From Enterococcus_C asini_A (GTDB lineage Bacteria > Bacillota > Bacilli > Lactobacillales > Enterococcaceae), in the NCBI RefSeq assembly GCF_031928785.1, contig NZ_JARQAL010000006.1: 64,000 nt of DNA; one strand, given 5' to 3'. The position numbers were made by a program, and so were the translations under genes. Shown piece by piece: positions 26,494 through 34,755 of this stretch; position 1 is the first letter of the stretch, and each line of letters begins with the position of its first letter. The notes under the pieces were generated by a model. It was given only the letters and a program-made list of their open reading frames with translations. It searched no databases and was not told the DNA's origin.

Positions 26494-26904
26494 ATGGAAC
26501 TGTTTGATTGGGTACATACACAACTGCAAGGCTGGCCTTTTGCTGGTCAAGTTTTGCTTTGGCTTATTTTGGCGGTAGTCGCCTTGGTAGTGTTAAGTCT
26601 CTTGTTTTCTTTGCTCGCTGCGCCTTTCATGTGGCTGTACAATCGTCTCACCGATGGCAATCAAAACAATGTCATGCCAGAAGCTGACTATGTCACAGGA
26701 GAGTTGACCGTAAAAATCCATGGCAAGTCCACAGGCGAAGTGATGGAAACCGGTTCTAGCGGGGGTTCGGTCCATCCTGCCCGCCTCTTTGACGAAGACG
26801 AAATTGCTAAAGATACTCTTTATCCTGTTGGTACCAAGGTCCTGATTATCGCTTTTGATGAATCAGGAATTGCATTAGTTGTCCGTAACAAACAATTTAT
26901 TTAA
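26494..26904 (+). CDS. NfeD-like membrane protein paired with flotillin
   Basis: A 136-aa protein with one or two N-terminal membrane helices (about 16-50) followed by an OB-fold-like beta domain (GELTVKIHGKSTGEVME, then YPVGTKVLIIAFDESGIALVV). This is the short NfeD/YqiJ layout usually encoded beside a flotillin, with which it localises to membrane microdomains. The flotillin gene starts 12 nt downstream, so they are one operon. AAGGCGG precedes the ATG. The function is inferred from context. Confidence 0.82.
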   Translation: MELFDWVHTQLQGWPFAGQVLLWLILAVVALVVLSLLFSLLAAPFMWLYNRLTDGNQNNVMPEADYVTGELTVKIHGKSTGEVMETGSSGGSVHPARLFDEDEIAKDTLYPVGTKVLIIAFDESGIALVVRNKQFI

Positions 26905-26916
26905 GGGAGTGAAAGT

Positions 26917-28344
26917 ATGTTTAACGTTATTTTAATCGCAATTCTGGTCATTTTTTTCCTGATTTTTCTCATGGTGCGCTACCGCATCGGCAAACCGGAC
27001 GAGGCTTTAATCGTCACCGGCTCTTTATTAGGTAGTGAAGGCATCAAAATTTTGAAAAACAGCGGAACTTTTGTGATTCCGATTATCCAAAAAGCCCATA
27101 CCTTAAGCCTTTTGACCCATAAATTGGAAATTGGCACGCCAGAAGTTTACACCGAACAAGGGGTACCCATTAAAGCTTCTGCTACCGTCTTGGTGAAGAT
27201 TGGCAACTCCACAGAAGCCATTAAAACCGCGGCGGAACAATATTTAGGCAAGTCCACCGAAGAACTAGAAGACGAAGCGAAAGAAGTTTTGGAGGGGCAT
27301 TTGCGGGCAATTCTCGGCACCATGACCGTAGAAGCCATTTATAAAAATCGGGATGACTTTGCCGAACAAGTCCAACAAGTGGCCTCCACCGACTTGAAAA
27401 AAATGGGCTTGGAAATCGTTTCTTTCACCATTAAAGATGTCTCTGATCCCAATGGTTACTTGGATGCCCTGGGACGGCCTCAAATCGCGGAAGTTAAGAA
27501 AAATGCGGAAGTGGCGGAAAGTAACGCCTTAAGAGAAACCCGGATTAAGCAAGCGGAAAATGAACAGTTGGCCCAACACGAAGAAATTCGCCGCAAGACC
27601 GAAATCGCGGAAGCCAACAAAGACATGGCCCTAAAACAAGCCCACTATCAACAAGAACAAGAAGTGGCTCAAGCCCAAGCGGAACAAGTGGCCGTAGCGG
27701 AAAAAATGAAAGTCAACTTAATCGAGCAAGATAAAAACATTGAAATTCAAGCCAAACAAGCTGAATTGACAGAAAAAGAACTCACCGCCACCCTTCGTAA
27801 AAAAGCTGAAGCCGATAAATATGTAGTAGAACAAAATGCTTTAGCGGAAAAAGCCCGCCAAATCGCCCAAGCCGAAGCGGAAGCCGAAAAAGTCCGCCTT
27901 GCTACTCAAGCGGAAGCGGAACGGATCGAAAAACTGGGGAATGCCGACGCCGAAAAAATCACCAAAGTCGGTGTGGCAGAAGCCGAAAGTCGGGAAAAGA
28001 TGGCCATTGCCTTGACCAAGCTAAACGAAGCCGGGATTTTGATGGAATTTATCAAAGTGCTCCCTGCTATTGCCAAAGAAGTCAACGCGCCATTGTCTAA
28101 CATCGACAAAGTGGTCAGCTTTGGGGCTGGCGACGGCCTACCCGAAATGGGCCAAGCCGGACTAGCTCGTACTTTTGAAACCATTAAAGAAACCACCGGC
28201 TTAGATTTGGTCAATTTGATTAATGATTCTCTCTCCACTAGAAGTGGCAATCGGGAGTTGGTGGAAGCTGTAGTGAACCATCCTGAAGAAAAAGTTGCGG
28301 GAGAAGCCGGTGAACCGGTAGTTTTACCCGATACTGCCGAATAA
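26917..28344 (+). CDS. floT: Flotillin-family SPFH protein
   Basis: A 475-aa protein: an N-terminal membrane segment (residues 4-20), the SPFH domain (about 25-190), then a long Ala/Glu-rich coiled coil (about 190-340) made of repeated AEAEAEKV-like stretches, and a C-terminal domain (MEFIKVLPAIAKEV). This is the classical flotillin/YqiK architecture. It oligomerises in functional membrane microdomains and affects membrane fluidity and protein complex assembly. Co-transcribed with the NfeD-like gene; terminated at 28364-28405. Confidence 0.93.
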   Translation: MFNVILIAILVIFFLIFLMVRYRIGKPDEALIVTGSLLGSEGIKILKNSGTFVIPIIQKAHTLSLLTHKLEIGTPEVYTEQGVPIKASATVLVKIGNSTEAIKTAAEQYLGKSTEELEDEAKEVLEGHLRAILGTMTVEAIYKNRDDFAEQVQQVASTDLKKMGLEIVSFTIKDVSDPNGYLDALGRPQIAEVKKNAEVAESNALRETRIKQAENEQLAQHEEIRRKTEIAEANKDMALKQAHYQQEQEVAQAQAEQVAVAEKMKVNLIEQDKNIEIQAKQAELTEKELTATLRKKAEADKYVVEQNALAEKARQIAQAEAEAEKVRLATQAEAERIEKLGNADAEKITKVGVAEAESREKMAIALTKLNEAGILMEFIKVLPAIAKEVNAPLSNIDKVVSFGAGDGLPEMGQAGLARTFETIKETTGLDLVNLINDSLSTRSGNRELVEAVVNHPEEKVAGEAGEPVVLPDTAE

Positions 28345-28363
28345 TTAATAACAATAAGACAAC

Positions 28364-28405
28364 AAAAAGGAGCAAGCCCAACTATGCTAGGGTCTGCTCC
28401 TTTTT
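28364..28405. terminator. Bidirectional terminator after the flotillin gene
   Basis: AAAAAGGAGCA / TGCTCCTTTTT stem with a long loop, between convergent genes. Confidence 0.85.
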
Positions 28406-28422
28406 GGATTGCACAGTATCAA

Positions 28423-29094
28423 TTAAAACAAGGCTTTGACTTCTTTTGCAAAATAATCCGGCACAATTACATCGGCAATTTTTAATGCCGCTAACGCTTT
28501 GCGATTATCGCCAGTTTCGATGGCGATGATTTTTTTGGCACCGGCATTTTCGGCTGCTAAGAGACCCGAGTGAGAATCCTCAAAAATCACCGCTTCTTTT
28601 GGGTCTACATTGATTTTAGCCGCCGCTTGTAAGTAATAATCCGGTGCGGGCTTGCTGTTCATATTGCCGTTGTCATAGACGATGGTCTCAAAATCAAACC
28701 AACGATCCAAGCCAAAAAATTCAAAATAGAAACTGACATTGCCAAAGCCTGCTGCGGTGGCGATATTTACAGGAATACCTTGTTCTTTTAGATGATCCAA
28801 AAATTCCGGTGCTCCTGGCATTAATTGCTGGGTGGCAGGGGTTTTGCGAACCATCTCCCGATAAATATCTTCTTTTTGCTCCCCTAATCTCAAGGCCTCG
28901 TCTTTGGTCAATGAACGCTCAAAGAGATATTCCAAAACTAAACGATTGTTCTTGCCGTGGACGTTTTCTTGAAATTCTTCCGGGGTTAAGAGCTTGTCGG
29001 CTTTGGTTTTGGCAAATTCCAACCAGGCTGCCTCATTTTGCGGCGAATCTGGCAAAAGCGTACCATTAAAATCAAATAAAACTGCTTTACACAT
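28423..29094 (-). CDS. HAD-superfamily phosphatase/phosphoglucomutase-like hydrolase
   Basis: A 223-aa subfamily IA HAD protein. Motif I FDFNGTLLPD (the second Asp replaced by Asn, as seen in some members), motif II NIATAAG, Lys in NSKPAPDYY and motif IV IFEDSHSGLLAAENAGA. The alpha-helical cap lies between motifs I and II. The frame begins at 29130, but AAAGGAAGTGG precedes the ATG at 29094 where the domain begins. The Asn in place of the acid/base Asp suggests a phosphatase rather than a beta-phosphoglucomutase, but mechanism is uncertain. Single gene. Confidence 0.85.
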   Translation of the reverse strand: MCKAVLFDFNGTLLPDSPQNEAAWLEFAKTKADKLLTPEEFQENVHGKNNRLVLEYLFERSLTKDEALRLGEQKEDIYREMVRKTPATQQLMPGAPEFLDHLKEQGIPVNIATAAGFGNVSFYFEFFGLDRWFDFETIVYDNGNMNSKPAPDYYLQAAAKINVDPKEAVIFEDSHSGLLAAENAGAKKIIAIETGDNRKALAALKIADVIVPDYFAKEVKALF

Positions 29095-29155
29095 GGAGCC
29101 ACTTCCTTTTTTGTCTTTATGGTAGCACAAAGACTAAAAAAGGAACATGAAAACA

Positions 29156-29195
29156 AAAACCAACTTGCCAAGCATTTTGCAGACAAGTTGGTTTT
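29156..29195 (-). terminator. Terminator of the aldehyde dehydrogenase gene
   Basis: AACCAACTTG / CAAGTTGGTT stem, with T runs after it on the minus strand. Confidence 0.85.
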
Positions 29196-29224
29196 GACTC
29201 CTTTCCTATTTTCTCCAAGCAGTC

Positions 29225-30688
29225 TTATTCCAACTTCAAATAAATATTTTTCGTCTGACTGTAGGCATCTAAAATCGTCTTGTAGGTTTCCCGTCCAATC
29301 CCGGATTTCTTATAGCCTCCAAATGGTGTGCCTGCGGGTAATTCCCCATAAGTATTGATCCACATCGTCCCAGTCTTCACCGCTTTGGCAACTCGAAAAG
29401 CTTTGTTAATATCTTTGGTGCACACCCCGCCAGCTAAACCGTAGTCAGAATCGTTGGCTAGGGCAATCGCTTCAGCTTCATCTTCAAATTTCTCTACCAC
29501 TAACACTGGACCAAAAATTTCTTCTTGGGCTACTCGCATGTCATTGGTAACATTGGTTAAAATCGTCGGCTTCACAAAAGCACCTTTTGCTAAGTCTCCT
29601 GCTTCATAGCGTGTCCCTCCACACGCTACTTGAGCACCTTCTTCTTTGCCGATTTTGATGTAATCTAAAATTGTTTCGACTTGGCCTTCGTTAATCTGAG
29701 CGCCCATCTCCGTGTCTTCTTCCCAAGGCAAGCCAACTTTAACGGCTTCAAAGCTCGCCACTAAAGCCTTCAAAAACTCATCGTAAATGCCTGATTGTAC
29801 CAAAAGGCGACTGCCTGCTGAACAAACTTGACCTTGATTGGTCAAAATACCGCTGCGAGCCAATTTTACTCCTTGGTCAAAATTGGCATCGTCAAAGATA
29901 ATATGAGCAGATTTGCCTCCTAATTCCAAAGTGGCGGGAATCAAGTTTTTGGCTGCTCCTTTGGCTACTACATAGCCCACCTCCGTAGAACCAGTAAAGG
30001 CCAATTTGTTAAAGCCGGGATGAGTCAGCATGTAATCTCCAGACTCAGAACCTTTACCAGTGATTACATTTAAGACTCCTTTTGGCAATAAAGGACCGAT
30101 GAGTTTCGTAGCTTCCAATAAGCTTAAGGGTGTGGCAGAAGAAGGATGAATCACAATGGTATTGCCTGCCGCTAAAGCAGGAGCAATCTTCCAAGCCGCC
30201 ATTAACAAAGGAAAATTCCAAGGAACGATTTGGCCCACTACTCCAATTGGTTCTTTTAAAACCATGGTCAATGTCTTATCATCTAATTCTTTAATAGCCC
30301 CTTCTTCAGAACGCACCAACGCTGCAAAATAACGAAAATGGTCAATCGCTAAGGGAATATCTCCCTCTAAATTTTCGCGAATTGGTTTGCCATTATCATA
30401 AGTTTCGATTTGAGCTAGGCGCTGAAGGTTTTCTTCCAAGACATCCGCTATGGCCAATAAAATGCCACTGCGTTCAATGGTGCTGATTTTACTCCAAGCA
30501 TCAAAAGCCGCCCGAGCAGCATCCACCGCCTGATCCACGTCTTCATTGGTGGCATTGATAAAACTGGCTAAATCCTCTCCATTACTAGGATTAGTCGACA
30601 TTAATGTAGCCCCTTTTGTCCCCTTCGTCCACTGACCGTCAATGTACAAGCCGTATTCTTTGTCCAAAAGTTCTGCTGGTTTTTTCAC
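29225..30688 (-). CDS. NAD(P)-dependent aldehyde dehydrogenase
   Basis: A 487-aa ALDH-superfamily enzyme. PWNFPLLMAAWKIAPALAAGN (156-175), FTGSTEVG (231-238), general base Glu255 in LELGGKSA, catalytic Cys289 in GQVCSAGS, and EEIFGPVL are present. It oxidises an aldehyde to the acid; the aldehyde cannot be named from the sequence (betaine aldehyde, phenylacetaldehyde and other substrates are all used by relatives). It has its own promoter and a cre site, so it is likely under carbon catabolite control. It is divergent from the Rnf-like operon. Confidence 0.93.
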   Translation of the reverse strand: MKKPAELLDKEYGLYIDGQWTKGTKGATLMSTNPSNGEDLASFINATNEDVDQAVDAARAAFDAWSKISTIERSGILLAIADVLEENLQRLAQIETYDNGKPIRENLEGDIPLAIDHFRYFAALVRSEEGAIKELDDKTLTMVLKEPIGVVGQIVPWNFPLLMAAWKIAPALAAGNTIVIHPSSATPLSLLEATKLIGPLLPKGVLNVITGKGSESGDYMLTHPGFNKLAFTGSTEVGYVVAKGAAKNLIPATLELGGKSAHIIFDDANFDQGVKLARSGILTNQGQVCSAGSRLLVQSGIYDEFLKALVASFEAVKVGLPWEEDTEMGAQINEGQVETILDYIKIGKEEGAQVACGGTRYEAGDLAKGAFVKPTILTNVTNDMRVAQEEIFGPVLVVEKFEDEAEAIALANDSDYGLAGGVCTKDINKAFRVAKAVKTGTMWINTYGELPAGTPFGGYKKSGIGRETYKTILDAYSQTKNIYLKLE

Positions 30689-30723
30689 AAAAATCCCTCC
30701 TATTTTAATTTACGTCACTTTCA

Positions 30724-30772
30724 GTATAGTAGAATTACTCCTTTGCACCAAAGATTTTGCATACGCTTTCAA
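30724..30772 (-). promoter_or_regulatory. Promoter and cre site of the aldehyde dehydrogenase gene
   Basis: Minus strand TTGGTG, 17-nt spacer, TATACT (-10 at 30724-30729). Just upstream TTGAAAGCGTATGCA (30758-30772) matches the degenerate CcpA consensus WTGNAANCGNWNNCW at every position, placing CcpA over or just upstream of the -35. Confidence 0.6.
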
Positions 30773-30919
30773 AACTAATCCTATTACCTCTTTGTTTTCA
30801 AAGGAAACGAACCCGTCTTTCCCACTTTAAAGTAATTTGTATAAAGTTTTTCTAAAGAAACTGTCCTCTTAGAAGTGAGTTATCGCTTTTGTGAATTTTC
30901 TCCTTATGTTACGATAAAA

Positions 30920-30933
30920 ATAAAGCGTTTTCA
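30920..30933 (+). promoter_or_regulatory. Candidate cre site in the leader of the Rnf-like operon
   Basis: ATAAAGCGTTTTCA agrees with TGWAARCGNTTWCA at 12 of 14 positions and lies just before the ribosome binding site, where bound CcpA would block elongation. A confident -35/-10 pair for this operon was not found. Confidence 0.45.
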
Positions 30934-30948
30934 AAAGGAGGGAGATTG

Positions 30949-32286
30949 ATGAAATTACACACTTTTTCGGGAGGAATTGATTTTGATTCCAGTATGAGAA
31001 AATTGAAGCAACGATTCCATGTAAGAAAAAAAGACGTCGCTTATTTTGAGCCAACCCAAGTGGCCATCCCCTTGACTCAACACATCGGCGCCCCAAATGA
31101 AGCTGTGGTAGCTGTAGGGGATCAGGTTGTAGTAGGTCAAGTTATCGCCAAAAGTTCCGCCTTTGTCTCAGGGCGCGTCCACGCTTCGATTAGCGGAAAT
31201 GTCACTGCTATTAAAGAAGTTCCCGCTTTAGGTGGCGGTGTGCAAAAGGCCATCCTCATTGAAAGAAATTCTTCAGAAAAGACAGCAGAAAAACTGCTAC
31301 CAGAAAACTTAGCTCCTCTTGAAGCAATTCAAGCAGCAGGGATTGTGGGCTTAGGAGGCGCCACATTTCCCACCCATGTAAAACTCAGTCCTCCTGATCA
31401 TCAAAGCATTGAATACGTAATTTTAAACGGCACCGAATGTGAACCCTTCTTATCTTCTGATGATTATTTAATGCAAAAAGAAAGCAAAAAAATTCTTCAA
31501 GGTGGGGAAATTGCCCGAAACATTTTAGGTGCCAAATATTTGTTGGTCTCAGTGGAAGAAGACACCCCAGAAGCTTTTGCCATTATGAATCAAACTGCTA
31601 AAGAACTGGGTTTACCCCATTGCAAAGTCCTCTCTGTCCCCATCACCTATCCTCAAGGTGGCGAAGGGCAATTAGTCCAAACTTTATTAGGTCGAGAAAT
31701 TCCCTTTGGCGGTTTACCGGGAGATGTGGGGGTGGTGCTTTTAAACGTGGCCACAGCTTTTGGGATTGCCCAAGCAGTCAATGAGCGAAAAGCCTTGACC
31801 CGGCGTTTCATTACAGTAACAGGTACGGTCAACACGCCCCAAGTGGTCTCTTTTCCTTTTGGCACCATGGCTCAAGATTTACTAGCCTTTTGTGGTGGAA
31901 CAAACTCGCAAGCAGTCAAAATTCTCCAAGGTGGCCCTATGATGGGTCGAACCCTCCCTGATTTAGACACTCCTTTAACGAAAGGTGCCAATGGTTTATT
32001 GGTCTTAAGCGACGGTGAAGTGTCCGAAACCCCCGAGCAGCCTTGTATTCGTTGCAATCGCTGTGTGGAGGTCTGTCCGGTAAACATCGAACCGCAAAAC
32101 ATTGACCTAGCTTATCGGGCAGAAGATTTATTCACTTGTGAGCAACTGGTGGCCACTCGTTGTATTAATTGTGGTTGTTGTACCTATGTTTGTCCTGCTC
32201 GGCGAAATTTAGCCAGCAACATCACCAAAGCCAGCAATAAAATCAAACAAATCAAAAAGGAGTTGGCCGACAATGACAAAAACTAG
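30949..32286 (+). CDS. rnfC: RnfC-like iron-sulfur/flavin subunit
   Basis: A 445-aa protein with RnfC signatures: HTFSGGIDF at the N terminus, GLGGATFPTHVKL and LNGTECEPFLSSDD (flavin/NADH-binding region), PQGGEGQLVQTLLGREIPFGG, LLNVATAFGI. It ends with two ferredoxin-type 4Fe-4S motifs, CIRCNRCVEVCP (from about 366) and CINCGCCTYVCP (from about 405). In Rnf complexes this peripheral subunit exchanges electrons with NADH. AAGGAGG is 7 nt before the ATG at 30949. It overlaps rnfD. No RnfB or RnfG gene follows. Confidence 0.92.
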   Translation: MKLHTFSGGIDFDSSMRKLKQRFHVRKKDVAYFEPTQVAIPLTQHIGAPNEAVVAVGDQVVVGQVIAKSSAFVSGRVHASISGNVTAIKEVPALGGGVQKAILIERNSSEKTAEKLLPENLAPLEAIQAAGIVGLGGATFPTHVKLSPPDHQSIEYVILNGTECEPFLSSDDYLMQKESKKILQGGEIARNILGAKYLLVSVEEDTPEAFAIMNQTAKELGLPHCKVLSVPITYPQGGEGQLVQTLLGREIPFGGLPGDVGVVLLNVATAFGIAQAVNERKALTRRFITVTGTVNTPQVVSFPFGTMAQDLLAFCGGTNSQAVKILQGGPMMGRTLPDLDTPLTKGANGLLVLSDGEVSETPEQPCIRCNRCVEVCPVNIEPQNIDLAYRAEDLFTCEQLVATRCINCGCCTYVCPARRNLASNITKASNKIKQIKKELADNDKN

Positions 32287-33283
32287 CTTACAGATTGCCG
32301 ACTCGCCTCACTTAGTCGGTGATACCACCACTAGAGAGATTATGAAATGGGTGCTTATTGCCTTAGCACCGATGGTTTTACTAGCTGGATTTTTATTTGG
32401 CTGGCGGGTTTACCTCTTATTTTTCATTGCCGCAGCTAGCGCCCAAATTTGTGAAGTGCTTTGGTTCAAATGGCGTAACCAAGCTTTGACTTGGGATTTA
32501 AGTGCTGTGGTAACGGCGGTTTTATTGACTATGAATTTGCCCCCTTCTGCGCCTTGGTATTTTCCAGTAATCGGCTCTTGCTTTGCCATTATTGTGGTGA
32601 AAGAATGTTTTGGTGGGATTGGGTATAATTTTTTAAACCCCGCCTTAGCTGGTCGAGCGCTGTTGGTAGCATTATTTTTTGAAGAAATGTTCAAAATCAG
32701 TTGGCCCAATCCCCCCTTTGCTAAAATTGCCCCTGATGTGGTAACGAAAGCTACTCCTTTAGCTCAAATGAAGGCCGGACAAGCTTTAAATGGTGAAGAA
32801 TTGTGGCAAGCTTTTCTCGGCAACACCGGGGGACGGATTGGGGAAACTAGCAGTTTGTTACTGATTCTTGCCTTTGTTTTATTAGTCTATAAAAAAATCA
32901 TCCAACCTCAGATTCCTTTGATTATTGTGGGTACAGTGGCAATTGGCGCTTGGCTTTTTGCTGAACGTGGCAGTTTAGCTAGTCTTCAGATGGTTTTAGG
33001 CCATGTATTCGGCGGTGGGTTGTTATTAGGGGCGGTTTTTATGGCAACGGATTATGCTTCTAGCCCAACTACTCGATTTGGTCAATCCTTATATGCGCTA
33101 GGAATCGGTCTTTTGGTGCTCCTCTTCCGCTTTTTAGGCGCGACTTACGAAGGCGTCAGTTATGCCATTCTCACCATGAACTGCGCTACCCCGTTGATTG
33201 ACCGCTTAATACGTCAGCGAGTTTTAGGAGAAGAAAAGAACTTGGGCAATTTGAAAATCAAAGGTTGGGGGGAATCAAAATGA
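32273..33283 (+). CDS. rnfD: RnfD-like membrane subunit
   Basis: A 336-aa integral membrane protein of the RnfD/NqrB family with about nine helices. NFLNPALAGRALL and the FMN-attachment type motif TKATPLAQ (Thr161 would carry covalent FMN, as the Thr of SGAT does in RnfD) are visible, as are GHVFGGGLLLGAVFMATDYASSP and MNCATPLID. It overlaps rnfC by 14 bp and the next gene by 4 bp. It would carry electrons across or within the membrane. Covalent flavin attachment needs ApbE, which is not in this window. Confidence 0.93.
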   Translation: MTKTSLQIADSPHLVGDTTTREIMKWVLIALAPMVLLAGFLFGWRVYLLFFIAAASAQICEVLWFKWRNQALTWDLSAVVTAVLLTMNLPPSAPWYFPVIGSCFAIIVVKECFGGIGYNFLNPALAGRALLVALFFEEMFKISWPNPPFAKIAPDVVTKATPLAQMKAGQALNGEELWQAFLGNTGGRIGETSSLLLILAFVLLVYKKIIQPQIPLIIVGTVAIGAWLFAERGSLASLQMVLGHVFGGGLLLGAVFMATDYASSPTTRFGQSLYALGIGLLVLLFRFLGATYEGVSYAILTMNCATPLIDRLIRQRVLGEEKNLGNLKIKGWGESK

Positions 33284-33858
33284 GTGTACCAATCCGTCTC
33301 GTTTGTTTTTGCATTATTTTACTTGTGGACTATCAAGCCCAGAAAACACCCAGTCAAATCGGCAAAAAAACCACTCCTTTAAGTAAAGGCGTGGCGACTA
33401 GTTTTTTAATTTCAGTAGCGGCTTTATGGGGCTTCGCTGTCTTTTGGCTCTTAAATTTCGGTATTGCAATTGGTGGTAATGCTGTAGTCTTAGCTCCTTT
33501 TTTACTAAGCTTGATTACGTTGTTTTTTTCCGGGGAGTTTTTCTACCTCACTAAAAAGCGTCTAGCAAAAGACATGCAGGGAGCTTTACTGGTCTTGCCA
33601 ATAGTAGTAAATCTGGCTTTATCTTGGCAGTTGAATTTGGCAGACAGTAGCCTGCAAGGTCATAATTGGCTGATGTATGGGGTCGGCTTGCTTTTCTTCT
33701 TTGTTTGTTCCTTGTTTTATTTTGGGATTAAAGAACGCTTGAAGCTTGCTCCCATACCAGACTTCTTACAAGGCTTATCGATTCAACTAACGGTGCTGTT
33801 TTTAATTTTCCTCAGTTTATCCTTTTTCCAAGGAGTCTTTTTCGGAGAGTTGTTTTAA
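33280..33858 (+). CDS. Divergent RnfA/RnfE-like membrane protein
   Basis: A 192-aa protein with about six membrane helices. LLVLPIVVNLALSW resembles the IPLIVVNC helix of RnfA/RnfE/NqrD/NqrE, and ERLKLAPIPDFLQGLSIQL followed by a final helix resembles the C-terminal end of those subunits. The strongly conserved membrane cysteines of RnfA/E are not obvious, so it is a distant or degenerate member. The ATG at 33280 has GGGGGGAA in front and overlaps the rnfD stop. It closes a three-gene operon. Identity as RnfA/E is a reasoned guess. Confidence 0.6.
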   Translation: MSVPIRLVCFCIILLVDYQAQKTPSQIGKKTTPLSKGVATSFLISVAALWGFAVFWLLNFGIAIGGNAVVLAPFLLSLITLFFSGEFFYLTKKRLAKDMQGALLVLPIVVNLALSWQLNLADSSLQGHNWLMYGVGLLFFFVCSLFYFGIKERLKLAPIPDFLQGLSIQLTVLFLIFLSLSFFQGVFFGELF

Positions 33859-33863
33859 AGTAC

Positions 33864-33896
33864 AAAAGGATGGCCGAAATTCCGGTCATCCTTTTT
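33864..33896. terminator. Terminator between the Rnf-like and nan operons
   Basis: AAAAGGATG(GCCG) / (CGGT)CATCCTTTTT stem between convergent operons. Confidence 0.85.
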
Positions 33897-33906
33897 ACCC
33901 CTAAAT

Positions 33907-34728
33907 TCACGTAGGTTTGGCATAGCGATTGCGTCTGGTCATCATATCGTCGGCTTTATCGTAATTTAAGGTGTAGTTCTCATCTTGGTTCATTAAAATA
34001 GTGGTGATGATATCCAGCAGATAGATGATGGCAAACTGGGTATTGACGAATTTCTTTTCATCGGCAAATTTACTACTAAAGACCACCAAGGAAATATCGC
34101 TAATTTCGGAAATATAACTATCCGCAAAGGAAGTGATGGAAATAATCCCCGCCCCTCGCTCTTTACAAATGTCCAATGTCTCCACGATTTCATCGGTGCC
34201 TCCAGAAGAAGAAATGGCAATCACCAAATCGTCTTCGGTTAAAGTGGCACTCCCAATGAGCATCAAATGGGTATTGGTTAAACAACGGGCGGTGATGCCC
34301 ATCTTCAAAAAGCGCAAGTTCAATTCTTCGGCGGTAAAGCCCGAACTGCCTAAGCCGTAGATGTAAATCCGTTTGGCTTCTTTAATCTTTTTAATGGCAT
34401 CATAAATCAGTTGTTTGTCCAAGCTTTTATTGGTCATGTCGATAATTTTATTGTAATAATAAAAGATTTGGTCAATATGATCGTCGTGTTCCACTTCGAT
34501 TTTATTGGACAACGAATTGATTTTCATCTTCATATCCACATAGGATTCTGCCCCCATTTTCCGGCAAAAGCGGGTAATGGTGGAAGGAGAAGCCCCAGTG
34601 ATTTGAGACAGATTGGTAATGGTCATGTTTTGCAAACTACGGTCGTTTTGAAGTACATAATTCGCAATTGCCTGTTCTTTGTCAGACAGCTTGTTGTATT
34701 GATGTTGAATCGTTTGCAGAATATCCAT
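33907..34728 (-). CDS. RpiR-family regulator of the sialic acid locus
   Basis: A 273-aa protein: N-terminal HTH_6 domain (about 1-75, with ITGASPSTITRFCRKMGAESYVDMK) and a C-terminal SIS sugar-phosphate-binding domain (about 120-250, with IYIYGLGSSGFTAEEL and ISSSGGTDEIVETLD). RpiR members in sialic acid loci sense N-acetylmannosamine-6-phosphate or related phosphates. It is the last gene of the nanA-to-rpiR run, so it is autoregulated with the operon. Palindromic candidate sites are in the nanA/yhcH intergenic region. Confidence 0.9.
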   Translation of the reverse strand: MDILQTIQHQYNKLSDKEQAIANYVLQNDRSLQNMTITNLSQITGASPSTITRFCRKMGAESYVDMKMKINSLSNKIEVEHDDHIDQIFYYYNKIIDMTNKSLDKQLIYDAIKKIKEAKRIYIYGLGSSGFTAEELNLRFLKMGITARCLTNTHLMLIGSATLTEDDLVIAISSSGGTDEIVETLDICKERGAGIISITSFADSYISEISDISLVVFSSKFADEKKFVNTQFAIIYLLDIITTILMNQDENYTLNYDKADDMMTRRNRYAKPT

Positions 34729-34755
34729 CTATGTACCTCCTGCTTAGCCCTAAGA

